From assembly GCF_032854445.1 (NCBI RefSeq), contig NC_088298.1, positions 15,549,504 to 15,613,503 on the forward strand: a stretch of 64,000 nt of DNA, given 5' to 3'. Below the pieces are notes generated by a model. It was given only the letters and a program-made list of their open reading frames with translations. It was not told where the DNA came from and did not search any database. Source of the stretch: Liolophura sinensis. Lineage: Eukaryota; Mollusca; Polyplacophora; Chitonida; Chitonidae. The translations under genes were made by a program, and so were the position numbers. Positions 55,801-64,000 of the stretch are shown piece after piece. Positions within the stretch are counted from its first letter, which is position 1. Each line of letters begins with the position of its first letter.

Positions 55801-58800
55801 TTTATTAGCCTGTTGGAAATGGATGAAATGATGTCCAAAATGACTTTCTCAAATACAGAAAACATGGTTATTCTATTTCACCTAGTAAAGTTTAGCATTT
55901 TTCCAGTGACATATTTTGATTGATTCTGATAAATTCATCCAGCTTATAGGGCCACTTTTTGTTTGATTATTTTCCCGTCAGAAAAACCTAATTGTTGGCT
56001 TCAAAAGTGTCAATTTAAGCCGTTTGTGTTTTTAAAAGTGCATTTGTACCTACCATGCACCTGAAGTACAATAATATTCCATTTAAAGCACTGTTTTTGT
56101 ACTCCAGCCAATAAATCTTACTGCATTTTTGTTCTGCTTTTTCTATTTCTCAGTTCTGACGAGGCCCTGACATCATACGCAGAGTTCACCGTACAGAAGA
56201 TTTCCCCGCGCCATGTTGATTCCGTGCGACGGACAATGTGTCTGTCGGAAACGTGCCTAGTGGAGCGTGACCCAGCCACTTACAATCTGGTGACATGTAA
56301 ACCGCTCTGTGATGTGAGTGAAGATCATGTGCTTTGTGGGGGGCGGCATCTAACTTTAAACTTCACCGACTTTGTATTAGTTGGGGAAGCTATTAAACAG
56401 GGCATTTTTGTCATTTTAACCAGAATTGAAAAGGATTCCATTAGATTTGTGTGGCAGAAATCTAGTCCAAATCTGTCACCATCGAACAGTTGCATCCAGA
56501 CGAAGGATTTCTTGCATGTAACAGAGAACAGATATGGGCGATTCCATATTTATAAAAAAAATAATAATAAAAAATAATAAAAACCTGAAACAGTTTTAAA
56601 CCCTGCGACAGGTCATACCATAGTCTTTAAAAATGGTACTTGTTTGTGCTTGGCTCAGGTCACTGAGAGGTTAGACTTCTTGGCCCGGTGTCTGTGTGGG
56701 GTGTAGTGTTTGGTGTCTTCAGCATGATACTTTAGTGGTGTCAACACTTTGACGGCATGGACTCGCCCTGCCACAAGAAGACACATTATACGTACGCACA
56801 CCTAATGACTACACCTCATCATATGACTGAAAAATTGTAAAGACGACGTTAAAGCTAAAGCATACATACACATATACTGAAACATAGGAATGTAGATTTT
56901 CAGACATCCAGATTAGTATACTGTAAACGATAAAACTATAAAACTGTTCTAGTGGACAGTGTATGCTATTTACTGACGTTGTGGTGACAACCTATCGTCT
57001 TCAACAGAGTAAGGTGTTAAACAAAAAGAATTCCTATTTATATTGAAGTTACATTCAAAATCAAAGTTCAATTCATGGTGAAACTTCAATATAAATAGGA
57101 ATTCTTTGTTTTTTGTTTTTTTTTGAACTGTGTTCACCATGAAACTTGTACATACTGGTTTCCAGTAGAACAGTTTTATAGTGTTATGTTTTATAGTATA
57201 CTGACACAGTATATATGCTGTTGTTTGTGCTAAAACCATAGACACCAATGCAGTCGCAATCCATTCAAGTCCCAATGGTCGTGGGTTTCCCCCGGCCTCT
57301 GCCCTGTTTCCTCCCCACCATAATGCTGGTGGCCGTCGTATAAGTGAAATATTCTTGACTACGGCGTAAAACACCAATCCAATAAAACTGTAGACTGGTT
57401 GTGACTTTTTAATGTTAAACCCAGGCAGATTCCCCTAGTTTGGATGACAGGTGACACTCGGATCATCCATTTTCCAAATTATTGTCATTCCTGTAAATCC
57501 TTCAGTCACAATTATCGTACACAGAAGATGAAAGAATTCTTCTTCCACCAACACTTTATTGGGCCAGGCTGCGGGAATATCCAGCTGATAAAAGACACTG
57601 GTTCAATCCTGAGTCAGGTTATGCTTAGAAATTGATAAACTGTGTTTAGCTCTAAGCAACAAGTTAAAGTCAGCACAGTGTCTGTAAACAGTTACTTCCT
57701 GTGCTTAGCTACATGTAAATTAAAGCTTTGTTAATCCCCAAGTAAATACCTGCTATCCATAGATTCAGTCAGAATTTGAAATCAGGCCATCTTATTTTCA
57801 GTTTTTCTCTTATTTTCCCTGTGTCTCCAGTGTCTATACATGTAATTTTGTCAGAGTACAGCGTCTCAAAGACACCGAGACTCCCCTCTAGCTAAACCTA
57901 TGCCGCTAACTGTTTCTCTGTGAGATTAGTTTTGTTATAAATTGGCAAGAATATGAAAGTGACACAAGTGTTCCTTGATGTATATAGAAAATAAAAAAAG
58001 CTCTGTGGACATGTCAAATTTGCAATGTTTTATAGTGAATTGTTCCAAAGACAAGTCATTTTTTTTGCAGGTATTTGTAGTCAGTGAGCTTTGAGTGTCT
58101 TCAAAATTTTTCACAACGCTGTGTTATAAATCATTGCAAAATTTGATTTTTTTTCCCGACAGGTTTTTGCAATAATTCGTGATCAGGAAAATCCCCAGAT
58201 GTTCAGTATAGAGTACGTGAAAGGTGCTGTGCGGACATACACGTCCACGGACAGGTCAGTGGAGCAGCCTTGAATGCTGTAAATTTTTATTGTTTTCTGA
58301 AATGTTCACAACGTTGATAATATGTTTTGATTTTTATACCATTATTACTGTAATTCTTCAAACTTTTCGCATGTGTGCAAAGTGTTTATTCAAAGAATTC
58401 TTTCTGGCCCCGATAGCACAGTTGGTAGAGCATCGCCTTCAGGAGCGGTAGATCCAGGGTCATTCCTGGGTCGAGTCACACCTAAGACTTTAAAAGAGGA
58501 AGTTGTAACTACCTCGTTTGGCGTTCAGCATGAAGGGGAAAGTGCAACGACTGGTTGACCTGTATCAGTATAATGGCGGGGTGGCTTATGCTTTTTGTGA
58601 AGCCCTTAAACTGGCTAATCCAACCAATGTAGTTTTGCCTCCAAAATCATATGAATAACAAGTATAAATTGAAATGAAAGTTGCTCTTTAGTATGCGAAA
58701 AAGGTTTGAGGAATTAGGGTAAACAGGAATCAACCACCAAGTTGACAGTTCGAGGTGGTGGCAGTGATAAATCAACTGAGCTTGATTTGCACTTTGGTTG

Positions 58801-61800
58801 GTCTTACATGAAGTTCTTTTGAGATCTCTGGTCTGCCAACACTATTGCATACACCTTGATGTTAGTCTGTGAGTTATTTGCCAATGATCGGTGGTTTATT
58901 CCAGGTGCTCAAGCTTCCTCCAGGTATAAATTAAGACTTACAGTCATTAGTCTGGTTACTCAGTGTTGTGTAGGGTTAGGTGGTCAAAATCGGAAGACCC
59001 AGGATCAACCCAGTTGGGGTCATACCAAAGGCTTAAAAAAATGGTACTTGATGCGGCCTGCCTTGAAGCTCAGCACTGAGAGGTTAGAATAAGGAAACAG
59101 AACTGGTTGGCCAGGTGTCATTATAATGTGACTAGGCGGGGTGTCGCGTCTGGTGTCTTCAGCATGATACTTCAGTGGCGGCAGCACTTTGGCGGCATGG
59201 ACTCACCCAACCATAAGAAGTCACAGTATATGTACATACACCTAATGACTTTTTCATAGTGGCTCGGGCGGTGGAAATCCTTCCTGCAGCAAGGAGGCAC
59301 ATTACATGCACCCTAAGGATTCCTTCATCATATGCCTAAAAAATTGTCAAGTCAAAATGATGTTAAGCCTAAATCATTCATTCATTCATTCAGATGAAAG
59401 ACCCAGATGTGATGACTGTTAGACACCTACAGAACATGCAGAAAAACCCATGCAACATAAAGATAATTTTAATGTTGTTTCTAGGTTTTTATTTGAGTTT
59501 GGATTGTCGCAGTTAAAAGTTGCAGGTTGTTAGCATTAGGTACTTTTTTTTTTTGCCATTTGATATGTTATTTTGTAATGGAAGGAAAAGGATTTTTTGA
59601 AAAATTGTGTAGCAGGTTTGACAGTTCGCTCATTGTGTCTTACTGTTGTAGAGATGCACTGATAGCTTCAGTCCTGGATGGAGTACGAGCCTCGGGGAAC
59701 AGAGATATTTGTGTCAAGATGAAACCCACAAAGCGAGGCTACAGACTGGGTAAGTCACACTTTAGTTTCACTTTCACTTTAGACTGAGCAAAAAGAAGAA
59801 AACCTCAACAGCTGACTGCTTTGTCTATGTTGTGACAAAAGAATTATTGACTGCTTTAGTTTACAGCAGTTCCTTGTGTTAGAAACAACTTTGAGCTGTA
59901 GTATTCATATATAGATGAAATTTTATTTTATATGTAAATAAAATATTAAATTTGAAGATAAGTTGTTAATTTATCTTAAGAAAGTAAAAAACTTATGCGA
60001 AGGAATATGTCAGTGAATAGGCCTAAATTGAAAGAGGATTTAGGTATGTTGAATGTTGATGATAAGTTGATGAATTGCAATAGTGCTGTTTGAGGAGTAG
60101 TGTTTTTTTCAAACTTATAGGGCAGCACCAATTTTGTTATAAAAATAAATGCTGTGAGTTTAAGTCCAGCTCATGCTGGCTTCCTTTCCGGCCATAGGTG
60201 AGAAGGTCTGCAGCAACCTGCGGATGGTCGTGGGTTTCCCCCCGGGCTGTGCCTGGTTTCCTCTCACCATAATGCTGGCCGCCATGGAATAAGTGAAATA
60301 TTCTTGAGTATGGCGTAAAACACCAGTGAAATAAATAAACAAACATAAAAGTAAAATTGAAAATCCACCATTTTATTTTGTCTGACCTAGATGTTTTTAT
60401 GATTTTCCAGTCTTTCAAAATTTTCTAATAAAGTAAGCTTGGGTTCATGAGAAGAAATTGCTGGGACAGTCCACATGTTCCATAAATTAGAAGATTTGTC
60501 AGTATTATAGTTATTTTGCATTGGAAAGACATTCATGGTGAAAGTAAAAAAAAAAAAAAAACGAAGACAGGTGTGGCATAAGAGTATGAAACAGCTGTAA
60601 GCCAATTTTTTTTGAAATTTGTCATGACCATATAACTTTACTTGATTTACTCGTTAAGCCCTATTCAGCATACATACATACATTCTGGGTTTACTTTTCA
60701 AAATTCTGCTACCAGGTCCCTTCACTGTCCCAGTTGAAGAAGAAGTGGAAAGTCAACACCTCAAGTTCATTCAAAGTCCCCCTGGTAAGTAACCTTGTTT
60801 ACCACAAAACTGACCTTACTGGTACCAATTTTTCGAAAAACAACAGAACAGGGATCATGGTAAAAGAAATTTCTTCTTATTTTAGTCTGAAGTATATTTA
60901 TTTTCCACGGGATTTTTTTCTGGTATCTTCTATCCATAAACCCGACAAGCTTCATGGAAAAGAAATATTCCTTTTTTGAGAGGAGGGATTAATCTCGGTT
61001 TCCTCCCACTGTCGCATAAGTGAAATATTCTTGAGTACAGTGTAAAGCATCAATCATGTAAGTAAATAAATTGTAGAGAGGAGACCAATCATTCAGTTGA
61101 CACAGTAGGCACGATTACACACTGCTACATGTACATTCCTGTGGATTGTTGGATTTTTTGTCATTTCCCGTACATGGGAAGGTCTGTCAGCAACCTACGT
61201 ATGGTCGTGGACTCCCCTCGTGCTGTGCCCAGTTTCCTTCCACCATTATGCTGGCTGCCGTTGTATAAGTGAAATATTCTTGAACACTGCATTAAACATC
61301 AATCAATAAATCAATTTTGTGTCATTTCAGGATCAATGACATTTGATGAAGCAGTTGATCGGTTTAACAGCAATGTTTCCTACAGTGGTTTGTTACATGC
61401 AGTCACACAGGATGTAAGTGTGAATGTTAACATTTTGTATTCCGTTTTGAGTCCCTAGAACTTAAGCTGCACTAGGGGCCTCCGTGGCTCAGTTGGTTTG
61501 CGCGCTTGCGCAGTGTGATGACCCAGCAGTCTCTTACCAATGCGGTCGCTGTGAGTTCAAGTCCAGGTCATGCTGACTTCCTCTCCGGCTGTACGTGGGA
61601 AGGTCTGCTAGCAACTTGCTGATGGTTGTGGGTTTCCCCCGGGCTCTGCCTGGTTTCCACCCACCATAATGCTGGCCGCCATAAATCTTAAAGAAAGAAA
61701 TCTTAAATCTGACAACACACAGCACTTTAAGTAATTCCAGGCTATAGATGTGTAAAAACATATAACTTTTAACGTTTCTGCATAAATTAATCTGCACTAA

Positions 61801-63837
61801 CTGGGATAGCGTGTAAACGTGCTTGATGAACAAATCAACATGTTTAAGGGGACAAAAAAAACCCAGACCCTTAAAGGCAAAGAAAGCACAAAAATAAAGT
61901 ATTTGTTAGATGAAAAACCATTAAACACTGTCCAGGAAAATAAGTTTGATTTATTGTTGTAGAATTTTCTAACCGACTAAAATCCATTTAAACCATAGGA
62001 TTTTGTGGTGGTCTGTTGGGACTTAAGAGGATATCAGTAACTTCTCAGCAATGTTGTAGGTTTTGAAGTAGTTGTTTTCATGGTCTATTTGTTGAATGTC
62101 TTTGTCTGTAAAATGAAAGAAGGTTTCAGAGCTGTGCTGGGCTTTATGTATGATGTTGGTATTTTTTTTTTTTTTTTTTTTTGCGTTTTTCTCGTGCTAT
62201 TAAACCATGTATTTATGTTGAGGATAGCCCATAAATATTCATTTGTACTAATTACATGCGAATAATGATAAAGGTCACATATTTTGTCATATTATGTAAA
62301 AGTAGAAAATGTCTCTGTGTTGTATTCCAACATGCAGTCTAACAAATGCAATAGGTACAAAGACTTTTTCAGTTCACATATTTCAGTGCATTTAATTTGG
62401 TTCAGAGAAAATCTAAACTTTTGGTAATTGTATACTTAGATACAACTCTTAGTAATATGACAGCTGGCGATCAGTCTACTTTTGGTGGTGTCATTCTCTT
62501 TGAAGTTTCCATTACCAGAGAAAACACATCTTAACTTATTTTTGATTTCGATTTTTCCATTTCATCTGAAGGTTGGTGTGTAAAAATTCCAACTTCGTTT
62601 GTGTAAAAATGATACTTTTGATGCCATCACTGAAGTTTTTCCAACAAGAAAGTTAACAAACTTCACAAAAAATTCCATAAGTGGCACTATAACTTGGATG
62701 AATGTGTCACTTGAAAAATACTTAACTTTAGGTGAATTGCAGTATTAAATGCAGTGAAAATTTATTAACGCTATGGTAGGCCGTTTGGACCATATTATTA
62801 CCCTAAATAAAATCATTGAATCTGACTTTCTTTCTGATAAATAAGTTTTGTGCATTCTCTTTATATGATGTGTTCTCATGTGAAACATATAAATCAAACC
62901 TCACATTTGATATTCACTTTTGTCACAAGTAAAACATCATATGTTGAAAAAAATTGGAGTTGATCTGTCGTACTTTGTGTTTACATTTTTTTTTTTAAAT
63001 TGTATTATTTAGGGTTTGTTTTCTGAGAACAAAGAGAAGTTAATCAACCAGACATTAGCGAATCTGATTGAACGTGAGGGTGATCAGGCCGTCATATCGT
63101 CATCGGCTCTCGAGGCTCAATTCCACGCTCTCAGGCGACTGGTCGCTTCAAAGGCCGGGTTCAGGGCTTTCACACAGCTGCCAAAGTAGGTTCTGATTCT
63201 CTTTGTACTGTGAGTATGTTCATGAGTAGCTTTTTACATGTCAAAAGCTAATGGGTGGAAAGTTGACCAGTCCCGTCGCAGGTGAAAGTCTGCGGGTCAC
63301 ATGTTTAAAAGTTCATTAGGTACTTATCAAAGGCCGACGGTTTACTCCAAGTACTTCTGTTTCCCCTACTTTTAAAACACTGATCGCTGAGGTGTAAAAT
63401 TTCACGCGAAATATTGTATTTTTAGAGGCAATTAAATGCCATAAAATACTCATTTTGATGTTGAAGCTTACATTTTTCTAGTCAGATATCATCCCACATT
63501 TACCTTTAATCATGCCCTCATTGTCATTTGACTGAAAAATTGTTAAGTACAGCATAAAACTCCAAGCATTCATGTATTCATTCAAACATATCTATAAACA
63601 CCTTCTTAGAATCAGTGCAAGTTGGCAGCGTGCCGAATTTTAGGTCATTTATCATGATGAAATATTTTTAAGGCTGGTGTTAAACAGCAATCGAAGGAAT
63701 CAAATCCAATTTGTTTCATATGTCATTTCCTTCATAGGATGAGAGAGAAAGTTGGAGTGAAGGTGGTGAAGGCACTGAAAAGAGGGGATGATGGGGTGAC
63801 CCACGCAGCTACGGACATGCTCAACGCTCTCATGCAG
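49846..63837 (+). CDS. DNAJC13: DNAJC13/RME-8 N-terminal part, 14 coding exons, gene continues past the window
   Basis: Coding exons: 49846-49913, 50070-50145, 51171-51320, 51911-51952, 53871-54017, 54495-54548, 55279-55421, 56154-56313, 58163-58254, 59652-59749, 60716-60784, 61331-61413, 63013-63185, 63738-63837. All have GT-AG junctions with consistent phases and give 485 residues without a stop. The start [14 protein letters not shown] is followed by [16 protein letters not shown] and [16 protein letters not shown], which match the conserved RME-8 N-terminal PH-like repeats. Later matches include [33 protein letters not shown] and [13 protein letters not shown]. Family members are about 2,200 residues, so about one fifth is present. 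The J domain lies beyond this window. RME-8 binds PI3P on early endosomes, works with Hsc70 and controls retromer/SNX and clathrin sorting. The ATG at 49846 aligns with the family start. The exon upstream is presumably noncoding. Confidence 0.95.
50310..50402 (+). repeat. SINE family B/C tail in DNAJC13 intron
   Basis: TCGTCATACGACTGAAAAAT, TGTTAAGTACGATGTTAAAC and a CAAGTACTCACTCACTCGCT tail. No head. Confidence 0.8.
51530..51712 (+). repeat. Degraded SINE family A-like copy in DNAJC13 intron
   Basis: GGTATAGGTGAAAAATTCCT, CAGTGTGGCATTAAACAAC and CAATGAATAAATA follow the terminal box and tail order. Upstream homology is very weak. Confidence 0.4.
53315..53580 (-). mobile_element. SINE family A, full-length, with 14-bp target duplication
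   Basis: A complete minus-strand copy ends with the tRNA-like head (CTGAGCCACGGAGGCCCC in plus-strand reading). The perfect duplication AAGATATGATTTGA flanks it at 53301-53314 and 53581-53594. It is among the least diverged copies here and lies in the DNAJC13 intron between exons ending at 51952 and starting at 53871. It is the only clearly antisense family A copy in DNAJC13. Confidence 0.95.
54276..54352 (+). repeat. SINE family A core fragment in DNAJC13 intron
   Basis: GGTGGGATTTCCCCTGGGCT, GTTTCCTCCCACCATAATGA and a AATCAATAAATG remainder. Confidence 0.75.
55576..55701 (+). repeat. SINE family A copy in DNAJC13 intron
   Basis: GGGAAGGTCCCTCAGCAACC, the core, GCTGCCTTATAAGTGAAGCA with a deletion, and an (AATA)n tail. 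Confidence 0.9.
56600..56870 (+). repeat. SINE family C copy in DNAJC13 intron
   Basis: GGTCATACCATAGTCTTTAA, ATGGTACTTGTTTGTGCTTG, TGGTGTCTTCAGCATGATAC, GGCATGGACTCGCCCTGCCA, GACGACGTTAAAGCTAAAGC. Confidence 0.85.
57023..57120. repeat. Inverted repeat of about 25 bp in DNAJC13 intron
   Basis: AAAGAATTCCTATTTATATT, then GAAGTTACATT, is mirrored about 50 bp later by ACTTCAATATAAATAGGAAT and TCTTTG. The two arms could form a hairpin with a loop of about 40 bp. Confidence 0.8.
57236..57388 (+). repeat. SINE family A copy in DNAJC13 intron
   Basis: CACCAATGCAGTCGCAATCC, TGGTCGTGGGTTTCCCCCGG, the GGCCGTCGTATAAGTGAAAT box, TTGACTACGGCGTAAAACAC. The central core is deleted. Confidence 0.88.
58409..58590 (+). 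repeat. SINE family B copy, 3'-truncated, in DNAJC13 intron
   Basis: Head GCCCCGATAGCACAGTTGGT with GTTGGTAGAGCATCGCC, TAGATCCAGGGTCATTCC, AAGACTTTAAAAGAGGAAGT, CGTTTGGCGTTCAGCATGAA, CAACGACTGGTTGACCTGTA. Confidence 0.9.
58965..59395 (+). repeat. SINE family C copy with extra family B-like tail
   Basis: Family C order (CAACCCAGTTGGGGTCATAC, TCTGGTGTCTTCAGCATGAT, GGCGGCATGGACTCACC), then a second segment (GGTGGAAATCCTTCCTGCAG, CAAGGAGGCACATTACATGC) that belongs to family B. The end is TTAAGCCTAAATCATTCATT. Confidence 0.75.
60152..60345 (+). repeat. SINE family A copy in DNAJC13 intron
   Basis: GCTGTGAGTTTAAGTCCAGC, TTTCCGGCCATAGGTGAGAA, the core, TTGAGTATGGCGTAAAACAC and an AATAAATAAAC tail. 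Confidence 0.92.
60992..61071 (+). repeat. SINE family A 3' fragment in DNAJC13 intron
   Basis: TCGGTTTCCTCCCACTGTCG, CATAAGTGAAATATTCTTGA, TAAGTAAATAAAT. Confidence 0.8.
61168..61315 (+). repeat. SINE family A copy in DNAJC13 intron
   Basis: CCGTACATGGGAAGGTCTGT, TGGTCGTGGACTCCCCTCGT, GCCGTTGTATAAGTGAAATA and a CAATAAATCAAT tail, 15 bp before exon 61331. Confidence 0.88.
61475..61683 (+). repeat. SINE family A copy, 3'-truncated, in DNAJC13 intron
   Basis: Head GGGGCCTCCGTGGCTCAGTT is intact with the A-box-like region and GCTGTGAGTTCAAGTCCAGG. It ends in the core at AATGCTGGCCGCCAT, without the terminal box and tail. Confidence 0.92.
63505..63580 (+). repeat. SINE family B/C tail fragment in DNAJC13 intron
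   Basis: CATTTGACTGAAAAATTGTT, AAGTACAGCATAAAACTCCA and a CATTCATGTATTCATTCA end. Confidence 0.7.
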
Positions 63838-64000
63838 GTAGGACAGGACACAAGGTCATTTCAAGGTCGTTTCAGATACCTGAGACAAAGGTCATCAAAC
63901 ATGTCAGAACTTTGTTAAGAACATGCATATCAAGGTGGGGAAGAATACAGATATGGAATATGGAGGTCATTCAAGGTCGCTGCAGATTCAAATTCGGTCA

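Noticed and set aside
56224-56577. 117-codon plus-strand frame starting inside DNAJC13 exon
   Set aside because: It is the DNAJC13 reading frame running through the donor at 56313 into the intron.

Overview
This is a eukaryotic nuclear DNA window from an invertebrate. It is AT-rich and intron-containing, with short exons, GT-AG introns of 0.3 to 4 kb and very many short interspersed repeats. The commonest repeat is a tRNA-headed SINE with a conserved core and an (AATA)n tail. A second tail type ends in CACTCACTCA-like repeats. Together these suggest a lophotrochozoan, most likely a marine mollusc, but a brachiopod or phoronid cannot be excluded. The species cannot be named from the window.

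Layout. 0-2 kb: the decayed remains of a ZMYM/QRICH1-type (DUF3504, Crypton-recombinase-derived) gene. 3.3-4.3 kb, minus strand: a broken class A GPCR pseudogene with two 1-bp insertions and a 19-bp deletion. 4.4-17 kb: repeats, including a MITE pair, SINEs, an old orphan copy of the GPCR leader exon (9.6-9.9 kb) and a perfectly homogeneous 26-bp minisatellite. 17.4-20.4 kb: the intact GPCR paralogue, with a probable 5' noncoding exon and an intronless 412-residue coding exon, followed by a 43-bp minisatellite and a duplicated flank. 21.8-31.4 kb: gene-poor, with SINEs and one possible minus-strand terminal exon.

31.75-38.59 kb, plus strand: a complete six-exon Brambleberry/KAR5/GEX1-family nuclear fusion gene (592 residues). 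41.7-44.7 kb, minus strand: a complete two-exon gene for a leucine-rich-repeat plus death-domain protein (755 residues), convergent with Brambleberry. A 23-bp minisatellite of about 30 copies lies at 46.4-47.1 kb. 49.85 kb to the window end, plus strand: the first 14 coding exons (485 codons) of DNAJC13/RME-8, the endosomal J-domain protein. It is divergent from the LRR gene and continues beyond the window.

The genes do not form one pathway. Their functions are gamete nuclear fusion, a death-fold/LRR scaffold, endosomal sorting and peptide-type GPCR signalling. The most notable local story is the GPCR neighbourhood: an intact receptor, an inverted pseudogene and an orphan leader exon. Flanking blocks on both sides of the intact gene have matches 5-8 kb upstream. 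One of these flanking blocks also carries a cysteine-rich secretory-like minus-strand frame that is open but lacks an ATG. All splice sites and homologies were read by eye and no search was run.
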